Assembly (NCBI GenBank): GCA_003116995.1
Contig: BDSL01000198.1
Location: forward strand, 1 to 64,000
Reading direction: 5' to 3'
Length of the DNA stretch: 64,000 nucleotides
DNA from: Yamagishiella unicocca
Taxonomy: Eukaryota; Chlorophyta; Chlorophyceae; Chlamydomonadales; Volvocaceae
This document shows, piece by piece, positions 1 to 15,000 of the stretch; the stretch's first letter is position 1; the number at the start of each line of letters is the position of its first letter. A program made the translations under genes and the position numbers. Below the pieces are notes generated by a model. It ran no database searches. It was not told the origin of the DNA and saw only the letters and a list, made by a program, of their open reading frames with translations.

Positions 1-3000
1 GTATTAAACATACCTTGAAGAGTCCACAGTAAATCGGGTGGTGACCTTTGGCTAAGTCCATGTGCATGTAGTAGTAACTGTTACAAGCCCTAGCATTCCA
101 GCCGCCAGTACAAGTAAAACCATGGTGCATTTACAGGGCGTTTTACAGATCTGACCGAAGTCCAGAAAGTAGAAATTTGTATTAAACATACCTTGAAGAG
201 TCACAGTTAAAGGGTGGTGACCTTTGGCGAAGTCCATGTGCATGTAGTAGTAACTGTTACAAGCCCTAGCATTCCAGCCGCCAGTACAAGTAAAACCATG
301 GTGCATTTACAGGGCGTTTTACAGATCTGACCGAAGTCCAGAAAGTGGAAATTTGTATTAAACATACCTTGAAGAGTCCACAGTAAAAGGGTGGTGACCT
401 TTGGCGAAGTCCATGTGCATGTAGTAGTAACTGTTACAACCCTAGCATTCCAGCCGCCAGTACAGTAAATGATGGTGCTTTACAGGGCGTTTTACAGATC
501 TGACCGAAGTCCAGAAAGTAGAAATTTGTATTAAACATACCTTGAAGATCCACAGTAAAAGGGTGGTGACCTTTGGCGAAGTCCATGTGCATGTAGTAGT
601 AACTGTTACAATCCCTAGCATTCCAGCCGCCAGTACACGTAGAATGATGGTGCATTTACAGGGCGTTTTACAGATCTGACCGAAGTCCAGAAAGTAGAAA
701 TTTGTATTAAACATACCTTGAAGAGTCTACAGTAAAGGGTGGTGACCTTTGGCGAAGTCCATGTGCATGTAGTAGTAACTGTTACAATCCCTAGCATTCC
801 AGCCACCAGTACAAATAAAACCATGGTGCATTTACAGGGCGTTTTACAGATCTGACCGAAGTCCAGAAAGTGGAAATTTGTATTAAACGTACCTTGAAGA
901 GTCCACAGTAAAAGGGTGGTGACCTTTGGCGAAGTCCATGTGCATGTAGTAGTAACTGTTACAATCCCTAGCATTCCAGCCGCCAGTACACGTAGAATGA
1001 TGGTGCATTTACAGGGCGTTTTACAGATCTGACCGAAGTCCAGAAAGTGGAAATTTGTATTAAACGTACCTTGAAGAGTCCACAGTAAAAGGGTGGTGAC
1101 CTTTGGCGAAGTCCATGTGCATGTAGTAGTAACTGTTACAATCCCTAGCATTCCAGCCGCCAGTACAAGTAAAACCATGGTGCATTTACAGGGCGTTTTA
1201 CAGATCTGACCGAAGTCCAGAAAGTGGAAATTTGTATTAAACATACCTTGAAGAGTCCACAGTAAAGGGTGGTGACCTTTGGCAAGTCCATGTGCATGTA
1301 GTAGTAACTGTTACAAGCCCTAGCATTCCAGCCGCCAGTACAAGTAAAACCATGGTGCATTTACAGGGCGTTTTACAGATCTGACCGAAGTCCAGAAAGT
1401 AGAAATTTGTATTAAACATACCTTGAAGAGTCTACAGTAAAAGGGTGGTGACCTTTGGCTAAGTCCATGTGCATGTAGTAGTAACTGTTACAAGCCCTAG
1501 CATTCCAGCCGCCAGTACAAGTAAAACCATGGTGCATTTACAGGGCGTTTTACAGATCTGACCGAAGTCCAGAAAGTGGAAATTTGTATTAAACATACCT
1601 TGAAGAGTCCACAGTAAAAGGGTGGTGACCTTTGGCGAAGTCCATGTGCATGTAGTAGTAACTGTTACAATCCCTAGCATTCCAGCCGCCAGTACAGTAA
1701 ATCATGGTGCATTTACAGGGCGTTTTACAGATCTGACCGAAGTCCAGAAAGTGGAAATTTGTATTAAACGTACCTTGAAGAGTCCACAGTAAAAGGGTGG
1801 TGACCTTTGGCGAAGTCCATGTGCATGTAGTAGTAACTGTTACAAGCCCTAGCATTCCAGCCACCAGTACACGTAGAATGATGGTGCATTTACAGGGCGT
1901 TTTACAGATCTGACCGAAGTCCAGAAAGTGGAAATTTGTATTAAACATACCTTGAAGAGTCCACAGTAAAGGGTGGTGACCTTTGGCGAAGTCCATGTGC
2001 ATGTAGTAGTAACTGTTACAACCCTAGCATTCCAGCCGCCAGTACAAGTAAAACCATGGTGCATTTACAGGGCGTTTTACAGATCTGACCGAAGTCCAGA
2101 AAGTAGAAATTTGTATTAAACATACCTTGAAGAGTCTACAGTTAAAGGGTGGTGACCTTTGGCTAAGTCCATGTGCATGTAGTAGTAACTGTTACAAGCC
2201 CTAGCATTCCAGCCGCCAGTACAAGTAAAACCATGGTGCATTTACAGGGCGTTTTACAGATCTGACCGAAGTCCAGAAAGTGGAAATTTGTATTAAACAT
2301 ACCTTGAAGAGTCCACAGTAAAAGGGTGGTGACCTTTGGCGAAGTCCATGTGCATGTAGTAGTAACTGTTACAATCCCTAGCATTCCAGCCGCCAGTACA
2401 CGTAGAATGATGGTGCATTTACAGGGCGTTTTACAGATCTGACCGAAGTCCAGAAAGTGGAAATTTGTATTAAACGTACCTTGAAGAGTCCACAGTAAAA
2501 GGGTGGTGACCTTTGGCGAAGTCCATGTGCATGTAGTAGTAACTGTTACAATCCCTAGCATTCCAGCCGCCAGTACAAGTAAAACCATGGTGCATTTACA
2601 GGGCGTTTTACAGATCTGACCGAAGTCCAGAAAGTGGAAATTTGTATTAAACATACCTTGAAGAGTCCACAGTAAATCGGGTGGTGACCTTTGGCGAAGT
2701 CCATGTGCATGTAGTAGTAACTGTTACAAGCCCTAGCATTCCAGCCGCCAGTACAAGTAAAACCATGGTGCATTTACAGGGCGTTTTACAGATCTGACCG
2801 AAGTCCAGAAAGTAGAAATTTGTATTAAACATACCTTGAAGAGTCCACAGTTAAAGGGTGGTGACCTTTGGCGAAGTCCATGTGCATGTAGTAGTAACTG
2901 TTACAAGCCCTAGCATTCCAGCCACCAGTACAAATAAAACCATGGTGCATTTACAGGGCATTTTACAGATCTGACCGAAGTCCAGAAAGTGGAAATTTGT

Positions 3001-6000
3001 ATTAAACATACCTTGAAGATTCCACAGTAAAAGGGTGGTGACCTTTGGCGAAGTCCATGTGCATGTAGTAGTAACTGTTACAATCCCTAGCATTCCAGCC
3101 GCCAGTACACGTAGAATGATGGTGCATTTACAGGGCGTTTTACAGATCTGACCGAAGTCCAGAAAGTGGAAATTTGTATTAAACGTACCTTGAAGAGTCC
3201 ACAGTAAAAGGGTGGTGACCTTTGGCGAAGTCCATGTGCATGTAGTAGTAACTGTTACAATCCCTAGCATTCCAGCCGCCAGTACACGTAGAATGATGGT
3301 GCATTTACAGGGCGTTTTACAGATCTGACCGAAGTCCAGAAAGTAGAAATTTGTATTAAACATACCTTGAAGAGTCTACAGTTAAAGGGTGGTGACCTTT
3401 GGCGAAGTCCATGTGCATGTAGTAGTAACTGTTACAAGCCCTAGCATTCCAGCCACCAGTACAGTAAAAATGGTGCATTTACAGGGCGTTTTACAGATCT
3501 GACCGAAGTCCAGAAAGTGGAAATTTGTATTAAACATACCTTGAAGAGTCCACAGTAAATCGGGTGGTGACCTTTGGCTAAGTCCATGTGCATGTAGTAG
3601 TAACTGTTACAAGCCCTAGCATTCCAGCCGCCAGTACAAGTAAAACCATGGTGCATTTACAGGGCGTTTTACAGATCTGACCGAAGTCCAGAAAGTAGAA
3701 ATTTGTATTAAACATACCTTGAAGAGTCTACAGTTAAAGGGTGGTGACCTTTGGCTAAGTCCATGTGCATGTAGTAGTAACTGTTACAAGCCCTAGCATT
3801 CCAGCCGCCAGTACAAGTAAAACCATGGTGCATTTACAGGGCGTTTTACAGATCTGACCGAAGTCCAGAAAGTGGAAATTTGTATTAAACATACCTTGAA
3901 GATTCCACAGTAAAAGGGTGGTGACCTTTGGCGAAGTCCATGTGCATGTAGTAGTAACTGTTACAATCCCTAGCATTCCAGCCGCCAGTACACGTAGAAT
4001 GATGGTGCATTTACAGGGCGTTTTACAGATCTGACCGATGTCCAGAAAGTGGAGATTTGTATTAAACGTACCTTGAAGAGTCCACAGTAAAAGGGTGGTG
4101 ACCTTTGGCGAAGTCCATGTGCATGTAGTAGTAACTGTTACAATCCCTAGCATTCCAGCCGCCAGTACAAGTAAAACCATGGTGCATTTACAGGGCGTTT
4201 TACAGATCTGACCGAAGTCCAGAAAGTGGAAATTTGTATTAAACATACCTTGAAGAGTCCACAGTAAATCGGGTGGTGACCTTTGGCTAAGTCCATGTGC
4301 ATGTAGTAGTAACTGTTACAAGCCCTAGCATTCCAGCCGCCAGTACAAGTAAAACCATGGTGCATTTACAGGGCGTTTTACAGATCTGACCGAAGTCCAG
4401 AAAGTGTAAATTTATATTAAACATACCTTGAAGAGTCTACAGTTAAAGGGTGGTGACCTTTGGCTAAGTCCATGTGCATGTAGTAGTAACTGTTACAAGC
4501 CCTAGCATTCCAGCCGCCAGTACAAGTAAAACCATGGTGCATTTACAGGGCGTTTTACAGATCTGACCGAAGTCCAGAAAGTAGAAATTTGTATTAAACA
4601 TACCTTGAAGAGTCTACAGTTAAAGGGTGGTGACCTTTGGCGAAGTCCATGTGCATGTAGTAGTAACTGTTACAAGCCCTAGCATTCCAGCCACCAGTAC
4701 AAATAAAACCATGGTGCATTTACAGGGCATTTTACAGATCTGACCGAAGTCCAGAAAGTGGAAATTTGTATTAAACATACCTTGAAGATTCCACAGTAAA
4801 AGGGTGGTGACCTTTGGCGAAGTCCATGTGCATGTAGTAGTAACTGTTACAATCCCTAGCATTCCAGCCGCCAGTACACGTAGAATGATGGTGCATTTAC
4901 AGGGCGTTTTACAGATCTGACCGAAGTCCAGAAAGTAGAAATTTGTATTAAACATACCTTGAAGAGTCCACAGTAAATCGGGTGGTGACCTTTGGCGAAG
5001 TCCATGTGCATGTAGTAGTAACTGTTACAAGCCCTAGCATTCCAGCCACCAGTACAAATAAAACCATGGTGCATTTACAGGGCATTTTACAGATCTGACC
5101 GAAGTCCAGAAAGTGGAAATTTGTATTAAACATACCTTGAAGATTCCACAGTAAAAGGGTGGTGACCTTTGGCGAAGTCCATGTGCATGTAGTAGTAACT
5201 GTTACAATCCCTAGCATTCCAGCCGCCAGTACACGTAGAATGATGGTGCATTTACAGGGCGTTTTACAGATCTGACCGAAGTCCAGAAAGTAGAAATTTG
5301 TATTAAACATACCTTGAAGAGTCTACAGTTCAAGGATGGTGACCTTTGGCGAAGTCCATGTGCATGTAGTAGTAACTGTTACACAAGCCCTAGCATTCCA
5401 GCCACCAGTACAAATAAAACCATGGTGCATTTACAGGGCATTTTACAGATCTGACCGAAGTCCAGAAAGTAGAAATTTGTATTAAACATACCTTGAAGAG
5501 TCTACAGTTAAAGGGTGGTGACCTTTGGCTAAGTCCATGTGCATGTAGTAGTAACTGTTACAAGCCCTAGCATTCCAGCCGCCAGTACAAGTAAAACCAT
5601 GGTGCATTTACAGGGCGTTTTACAGATCTGACCGAAGTCCAGAAAGTAGAAATTTGTATTAAACATACCTTGAAGAGTCTACAGTTCAAGGATGGTGACC
5701 TTTGGCGAAGTCCATGTGCATGTAGTAGTAACTGTTACAAGCCCTAGCATTCCAGCCACCAGTACAAATAAAACCATGGTGCATTTACAGGGCATTTTAC
5801 AGATCTGACCGAAGTCCAGAAAGTGGAAATTTGTATTAAACGTACCTTGAAGAGTCCACAGTAAAAGGGTGGTGACCTTTGGCGAAGTCCATGTGCATGT
5901 AGTAGTAACTGTTACAATCCCTAGCATTCCAGCCGCCAGTACACGTAGAATGATGGTGCATTTACAGGGCGTTTTACAGATCTGACCGAAGTCCAGAAAG

Positions 6001-9000
6001 TAGAAATTTGTATTAAACATACCTTGAAGAGTCTACAGTTAAAGGGTGGTGACCTTTGGCTAAGTCCATGTGCATGTAGTAGTAACTGTTACAAGCCCTA
6101 GCATTCCAGCCGCCAGTACAAGTAAAACCATGGTGCATTTACAGGGCGTTTTACAGATCTGACCGAAGTCCAGAAAGTAGAAATTTGTATTAAACATACC
6201 TTGAAGAGTCTACAGTTAAAGGATGGTGACCTTTGGCGAAGTCCATGTGCATGTAGTAGTAACTGTTACAAGCCCTAGCATTCCAGCCACCAGTACAAAT
6301 AAAACCATGGTGCATTTACAGGGCATTTTACAGATCTGACCGAAGTCCAGAAAGTGGAGATTTGTATTAAGCACACCTTGAAGATTCCACAGTAAAAGGG
6401 TGGTGACCTTTGGCGAAGTCCATGTGCATGTAGTAGTAACTGTTACAATCCCTAGCATTCCAGCCACCAGTACACGTAGAATGATGGTGCATTTACAGGG
6501 CGTTTTACAGATCTGACCGAAGTCCAGAAAGTGGAAATTTGTATTAAACATACCTTGAAGAGTCCACAGTAAATCGGGTGGTGACCTTTGGCTAAGTCCA
6601 TGTGCATGTAGTAGTAACTGTTACAAGCCCTAGCATTCCAGCCGCCAGTACAAGTAAAACCATGGTGCATTTACAGGGCGTTTTACAGATCTGACCGAAG
6701 TCCAGAAAGTGGAAATTTGTATTAAACATACCTTGAAGATTCCACAGTAATAGGGTGGTGACCTTTGGCGAAGTCCATGTGCATGTAATAGTAACTGTTA
6801 CAATCCCTAGCATTCCAGCCGCCAGTACACGTAGAATGATGGTGCATTTACAGGGCGTTTTACAGATCTGACCGAAGTCCAGAAAGTGGAAATTTGTATT
6901 AAACATACCTTGAAGAGTCTACAGTTAAAGGGTGGTGACCTTTGGCTAAGTCCATGTGCATGTAGTAGTAACTGTTACAAGCCCTAGCATTCCAGCCACC
7001 AGTACAAATAAAACCATGGTGCATTTACAGGGCATTTTACAGATCTGACCGAAGTCCAGAAAGTAGAAATTTGTATTAAACATACCTTGAAGAGTCTACA
7101 GTTAAAGGATGGTGACCTTTGGCGAAGTCCATGTGCATGTAGTAGTAACTGTTACAAGCCCTAGCATTCCAGCCACCAGTACAAATAAAACCATGGTGCA
7201 TTTACAGGGCATTTTACAGATCTGACCGAAGTCCAGAAAGTGGAAATTTGTATTAAACATACCTTGAAGATTCCACAGTAAAAGGGTGGTGACCTTTGGC
7301 TAAGTCCATGTGCATGTAGTAGTAACTGTTACAATCCCTAGCATTCCAGCTGCCAGTACACGTAGAATGATGGTGCATTTACAGGGCGTTTTACAGATCT
7401 GACCGAAGTCCAGAAAGTGGAAATTTGTATTAAACATACCTTGAAGATTCCACAGTAATAGGGTGGTGACCTTTGGCGAAGTCCATGTGCATGTAATAGT
7501 AACTGTTACAATCCCTAGCATTCCAGCCGCCAGTACACGTAGAATGATGGTGCATTTACAGGGCGTTTTACAGATCTGACCGAAGTCCAGAAAGTGGAAA
7601 TTTGTATTAAACATACCTTGAAGAGTCTACAGTTAAAGGGTGGTGACCTTTGGCTAAGTCCATGTGCATGTAGTAGTAACTGTTACAAGCCCTAGCATTC
7701 CAGCCGCCAGTACAAGTAAAACCATGGTGCATTTACAGGGTATTTTACAGATCTGACCGAAGTCCAGAAAGTGGAAATTTGTATTAAACATACCTTGAAG
7801 AGTCTACAGTTAAAGGGTGGTGACCTTTGGCTAAGTCCATGTGCATGTAGTAGTAACTGTTACAAGCCCTAGCATTCCAGCCGCCAGTACAAGTAAAACC
7901 ATGGTGCATTTACAGGGTATTTTACAGATCTGACCGAAGTCCAGAAAGTAGAAATTTGTATTAAACATACCTTGAAGAGTCTACAGTTAAAGGGTGGTGA
8001 CCTTTGGCGAAGTCCATGTGCATGTAGTAGTAACTGTTACAAGCCCTAGCATTCCAGCCACCAGTACAAATAAAACCATGGTGCATTTACAGGGCATTTT
8101 ACAGATCTGACCGAAGTCCAGAAAGTGGAAATTTGTATTAAACATACCTTGAAGATTCCACAGTAAAAGGGTGGTGACCTTTGGCGAAGTCCATGTGCAT
8201 GTAGTAGTAACTGTTACAATCCCTAGCATTCCAGCCGCCAGTACACGTAGAATGATGGTGCATTTACAGGGCGTTTTACAGATCTGACCGAAGTCCAGAA
8301 ATTGGAAATTTGTATTAAACGTACCTTGAAGAGTCCACAGTAAAAGGGTGGTGACCTTTGGCGAAGTCCATGTGCATGTAGTAGTAACTGTTACAATCCC
8401 TAGCATTCCAGCCGCCAGTACACGTAGAATGATGGTGCATTTACAGGGCGTTTTACAGATCTGACCGAAGTCCAGAAAGTGGAAATTTGTATTAAACATA
8501 CCTTGAAGAGTCCACAGTAAAAGGGTGGTGACCTTTGGCGAAGTCCATGTGCATGTAATAGTAACTGTTACAAGCCCTAGCATTCCAGACGCCAGTACAA
8601 GTAAAACCATGGTGCATTTACAGGGCGTTTTACAGATCTGACCGAAGTCCAGAAAGTAGAAATTTGTATTAAACATACCTTGAAGAGTCTACAGTTAAAG
8701 GGTGGTGACCTTTGGCTAAGTCCATGTGCATGTAGTAGTAACTGTTACAAGCCCTAGCATTCCAGCCGCCAGTACAAGTAAAACCATGGTGCATTTACAG
8801 GGTATTTTACAGATCTGACCGAAGTCCAGAAAGTAGAAATTTGTATTAAACATACCTTGAAGAGTCTACAGTTAAAGGATGGTGACCTTGGCGAAGTCCA
8901 TGTGCATGTAGTAGTAACTGTTACAAGCCCTAGCATTCCAGCCACCAGTACAAATAAAACCATGGTGCATTTACAGGGCATTTTACAGATCTGACCGAAG

Positions 9001-12000
9001 TCCAGAAAATGGAAATTTGTATTAAACATACCTTGAAGATTCCACGGTAAAAGGATGGTGACCTTTGGCGAAGTCCATGTGCATGTAGTAGTAACTGTTA
9101 CAAGCCCTAGCATTCCAGCCACCAGTACAAATAAAACCATGGTGCATTTACAGGGCATTTTACAGATCTGACCGAAGTCCAGAAAGTGGAAATTTGTATT
9201 AAACATACCTTGAAGATTCCACAGTAAAAGGGTGGTGACCTTTGGCGAAGTCCATGTGCATGTAGTAGTAACTGTTACAATCCCTAGCATTCCAGCCGCC
9301 AGTACACGTAGAATGATGGTGCATTTACAGGGCGTTTTACAGATCTGACCGAAGTCCAGAAAGTGGAAATTTGTATTTAACATACCTTGAAGAGTCCACA
9401 GTAAAAGGGTGGTGACCTTTGGCGAAGTCCATGTGCATGTAATAGTAACTGTTACAAGCCCTAGCATTCCAGCCGCCAGTACAAGTAAAACCATGGTGCA
9501 TTTACAGGGCGTTTTACAGATCTGACCGAAGTCCAGAAAGTAGAAATTTGTATTAAACATACCTTGAAGAGTCTACAGTTAAAGGGTGGTGACCTTTGGC
9601 TAAGTCCATGTGCATGTAGTAGTAACTGTTACAAGCCCTAGCATTCCAGCCGCCAGTACAAGTAAAACCATGGTGCATTTACAGGGTATTTTACAGATCT
9701 GACCGAAGTCCAGAAAGTAGAAATTTGTATTAAACATACCTTGAAGAGTCTACAGTTAAAGGATGGTGACCTTTGGCGAAGTCCATGTGCATGTAGTAGT
9801 AACTGTTACAAGCCCTAGCATTCCAGCCACCAGTACAAATAAAACCATGGTGCATTTACAGGGCATTTTACAGATCTGACCGAAGTCCAGAAAGTGGAAA
9901 TTTGTATTAAACATACCTTGAAGATTCCACGGTAAAAGGATGGTGACCTTTGGCGAAGTCCATGTGCATGTAGTAGTAACTGTTACAAGCCCTAGCATTC
10001 CAGCCACCAGTACAAATAAAACCATGGTGCATTTACAGGGTATTTTACAGATCTGACCGAAGTCAAGAAAGTAGAAATTTGTATTAAACATACCTTGAAG
10101 ATTCCACAGTAAAAGGGTGGTGACCTTTGGCGAAGTCCATGTGCATGTAGTAGTAACTGTTACAATCCCTAGCATTCCAGCCGCCAGTACACGTAGAATG
10201 ATGGTGCATTTACAGGGCGTTTTACAGATCTGACCGAAGTCCAGAAAGTGGAGATTTGTATTAAGCACACCTTGAAGATTCCACAGTAAAAGGGTGGTGA
10301 CCTTTGGCGAAGTCCATGTGCATGTAGTAGTAACTGTTACAATCCCTAGCATTCCAGCCGCCAGTACAAGTAGAATGACGGTGCATTTACAGGGCGTTTT
10401 ACAGATCTGACCGAAGTCCAGAAAGTAGAGATTTGTATTAAGCATACCTTGAAGATTCCACAGTAAAAGGGTGGTGACCTTTGGCGAAGTCCATGTGCAT
10501 GTAGTAGTAACTGTTACAATCCCTAGCATTCCAGCCGCCAGTACACGTAGAATGATGGTGCATTTACAGGGCGTTTTACAGATCTGACCGTAGTCCAGAA
10601 AGTAGAAATTTGTATTAAACATACCTTGAAGATTCCACAGTAAAAGGGTGGTGACCTTTGGCGAAGTCCATGTGCATGTAGTAGTAACTGTTACAATCCC
10701 TAGCATTCCAGCCGCCAGTACACGTAGAATGATGGTGCCTTTACAGGGCGTTTTACAGATCTGACCGTAGTCCAGAAAGTAGAAATTTGTATTAAACATA
10801 CCTTGAAGATTCCACAGTAAAAGGGTGGTGACCTTTGGCGAAGTCCATGTGCATGTAGTAGTAACTGTTACAATCCCTAGCATTCCAGCCGCCAGTACAA
10901 GTAAAACCATGGTGCATTTACAGGGCGTTTTACAGATCTGACCGAAGTCCAGAAAGTGGAAATTTGTATTAAGCATACCTTGAAGATTCCACAGTAAAAG
11001 GGTGGTGACCTTTGGCGAAGTCCATGTGCATGTAGTAGTAACTGTTACAATCCCTAGCATTCCAGCCGCCAGTACAAGTAAAACATGGTGCATTTACAGG
11101 GCGTTTTACAGATCTGACCGAAGTCCAGAAAGTAGAGATTTGTATTAAGCATACCTTGAAGATTCCACAGTAAAAGGGTGGTGACCTTTGGCGAAGTCCA
11201 TGTGCATGTAGTAGTAACTGTTACAATCCCTAGCATTCCAGCCGCCAGTACACGTAGAATGATGGTGCCTTTACAGGGCGTTTTACAGATCTGACCGTAG
11301 TCCAGAAAGTAGAAATTTGTATTAAACATACCTTGAAGATTCCACAGTAAAAGGGTGGTGACCTTTGGCGAAGTCCATGTGCATGTAGTAGTAACTGTTA
11401 CAAGCCCTAGCATTCCAGCCGCCAGTACAAGTAAAACCATGGTGCATTTACAGGGCGTTTTACAGATCTGACCGAAGTCCAGAAAGTGGAAATTTGTATT
11501 AAACATACCTTGAAGAGTCCACAGTAAATCGGGTGGTGACCTTTGGCGAAGTCCATGTGCATGTAGTAGTAACTGTTACAAGCCCTAGCATTCCAGCCGC
11601 CAGTACAAGTAAAACCATGGTGCATTTACAGGGCGTTTTACAGATCTGACCGAAGTCCAGAAAGTGGAAATTTGTATTAAACATACCTTGAAGAGTCCAC
11701 AGTAAATCGGGTGGTGACCTTTGGCTAAGTCCATGTGCATGTAGTAGTAACTGTTACAAGCCCTAGCATTCCAGCCGCCAGTACAAGTAAAACCATGGTG
11801 CATTTACAGGGCGTTTTACAGATCTGACCGAAGTCCAGAAAGTAGAAATTTGTATTAAACATACCTTGAAGAGTCTACAGTTAAAGGGTGGTGACCTTTG
11901 GCTAAGTCCATGTGCATGTAGTAGTAACTGTTACAATCCCTAGCATTCCAGCCGCCAGTACAAGTAAAACCATGGTGCATTTACAGGGTATTTTACAGAT

Positions 12001-15000
12001 CTGACCGAAGTCCAGAAAGTAGAAATTTGTATTAAACATACCTTGAAGAGTCTACAGTTAAAGGATGGTGACCTTTGGCGAAGTCCATGTGCATGTAGTA
12101 GTAACTGTTACAAGCCCTAGCATTCCAGCCACCAGTACAAATAAAACCATGGTGCATTTACAGGGCATTTTCCAGATCTGACCGAAGTCCAGAAAGTGGA
12201 AATTTGTATTAAAAATACCTTGAAGATTCCACAGTAAAAGGGTGGTGACCTTTGGCGAAGTCCATGTGCATGTAGTAGTAACTGTTACAATCCCTAGCAT
12301 TCCAGCCGCCAGTACACGTAGAATGATGGTGCATTTACAGGGCGTTTTACAGATCTGACCGAAGTCCAGAAAGTGGAAATTTGTATTAAACGTACCTTGA
12401 AGAGTCCACAGTAAAAGGGTGGTGACCTTTGGCGAAGTCCATGTGCATGTAGTAGTAACTGTTACAATCCCTAGCATTCCAGCCGCCAGTACAAGTAGAA
12501 TGACGGTGCATTTACAGGGCGTTTTACAGATCTGACCGAAGTCCAAAAAGTGGAGATTTGTATTAAACATACCTTGAAGAGTCCACAGTAAAAGGGTGGT
12601 GACCTTTGGCGAAGTCCATGTGCATGTAATAGTAACTGTTACAAGCCCTAGCATTCCAGCCGCCAGTACAAGTAAAACCATGGTGCATTTACAGGGTATT
12701 TTACAGATCTGACCGAAGTCAAGAAAGTAGAAATTTGTATTAAACATACCTTGAAGATTCCACAGTAAAAGGGTGGTGACCTTTGGCGAAGTCCATGTGC
12801 ATGTAGTAGTAACTGTTACAAGCCCTAGCATTCCAGCCACCAGTACAAGTAAAACCATGGTGCATTTACAGGGCGTTTTACAGATCTGACCGAAGTCCAG
12901 AAAGTGGAAATTTGTATTAAACGTACCTTGAAGAGTCCACAGTAAAAGGGTGGTGACCTTTGGCGAAGTCCATGTGCATGTAGTAGTAACTGTTACAAGC
13001 CCTAGCATTCCAGCCGCCAGTACAAGTAAAACCATGGTGCATTTACAGGGTATTTTACAGATCTGACCGAAGTCAAGAAAGTAGAAATTTGTATTAAACA
13101 TACCTTGAAGATTCCACAGTAAAAGGGTGGTGACCTTTGGCGAAGTCCATGTGCATGTAGTAGTAACTGTTACAAGCCCTAGCATTCCAGCCGCCAGTAC
13201 AAGTAAAACCATGGTGCATTTACAGGGCGTTTTACAGATCTGACCGAAGTCCAGAAAGTGGAAATTTGTATTAAACATACCTTGAAGAGTCTACAGTTAA
13301 AGGGGTGGTGACCTTTGGCGAAGTCCATGTGCATGTAGTAGTAACTGTTACAATCCCTAGCATTCCAGCCGCCAGTACAAGTAAAACCATGGTGCATTTA
13401 CAGGGCGTTTTACAGATCTGACCGAAGTCCAGACAGTGGAAATGTGTATTAAACATACCTTGAAGATTCCACAGTAAAGGGGTGGTGACCTTTGGCTAAG
13501 TCCATGTGCATGTAGTAGTAACTGTTACAAGCCCTAGCATTCCAGCCGCCAGTACAAGTAAAACCATGGTGCATTTACAGGGCGTTTTACAGATCTGACC
13601 GAAGTCCAGAAAGTGGAGATTTGTATTAAGCATACCTTGAAGATTCCACAGTAAAGGGGTGGTGACCTTTGGCGAAGTCGATGTGCATGTAGTAGTAACT
13701 GTTACAAGCCCTAGCATTCCAGCCGCCAGTACACGTAGAATGATGGTGCATTTACAGGGCGTTTTACAGATCTGACCGAAGTCCAGAAAGTGGAAATTTA
13801 TATTAAACATACCTTGAAGAGTCCACAGTAAAAGGGTGGTGACCTTTGGCGAAGTCCATGTGCATGTAGTAGTAACTGTTACAAGCCCTAGCATTCCAGC
13901 CACCAGTACAACTAAAACCATGGTGCATTTACAGGGCGTTTTACAGATCTGACCGAAGTCCAGAAGGTGGAAATTTGTATTAAACATACCTTGAAGATTC
14001 CACAGTAAAGGGATGGTGACCTTTGGCGAAGTCCATGTGCATGTAGTAGTAACTGTTACAAGCCCTAGCATTCCAGCCGCCAGTACAAGTAGAATGTTGG
14101 TGCATTTACAGGGCGTTTTACAGATCTGACCGAAGTCCAGAAAGTAGAAATTTGTATTAAACATACCTTGAAGAGTCTACAGTTAAAGGGGTGGTGACCT
14201 TTGGCGAAGTCCATGTGCATGTAGTAGTAACTGTTACAAGCCCTAGCATTCCAGCCACCAGTACAACTAAAACCATGGTGCATTTACAGGGCGTTTTACA
14301 GATCTGACCGAAGTCCAGAAGGTGGAAATTTGTATTAAACATACCTTGAAGATTCCACAGTAAAGGGATGGTGACCTTTGGCGAAGTCCATGTGCATGTA
14401 GTAGTAACTGTTACAAGCCCTAGCATTCCAGCCGCCAGTACAAGTAAAACAATGGTGCATTTACAGGGCATTTTACAGACTTGACCGAAGTCCAGAAAGT
14501 GGAGATTTGTATTAAACATACCTTGAAGATTCCACAGTAAAAGGGTGGTGACCTTTGGCGAAGTCCATGTGCATGTAGTAGTAACTGTTACAAGCCCTAG
14601 CATTCCAGCCGCCAGTACATGTAGAATGATGGTGCATTTACAGGGCGTTTTACAGATCTGACCGAAGTCCAGAAAGTGGAAATTTATATTAAACATACAT
14701 TGAAGAGTCCACAGTAAAAGGGTGGTGACCTTTGGCGAAGTCCATGTGCATGTAGTAGTAACTGTCACAATCCCTAGCATTCCAGCCACCAGTACACGTA
14801 GAACGTTGGTGCATTTACAGTGCGTTTTACAGATCTGACCGAAGTCCAGAAAGTGGAAATTTATATTAAACATACCTTGAAGAGTCCACAGTAAATTGGT
14901 GGTGACCTTTGGCGAAGTCCATGCGCAAGTAGTAGTAACTGTTACAATCCCTAGCATTCCAGCCGCCAGTACACGTAGAATGATGGTGCATTTACAGGGC

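Noticed and set aside
9756..11093. A 445-codon minus-strand open frame inside the satellite, and similar ones at 12058-13278 and 14157-15488
   Set aside because: They are one 59-residue unit repeated because 177 is divisible by three. They break at each indel, and there is no sign of selection on the frame.
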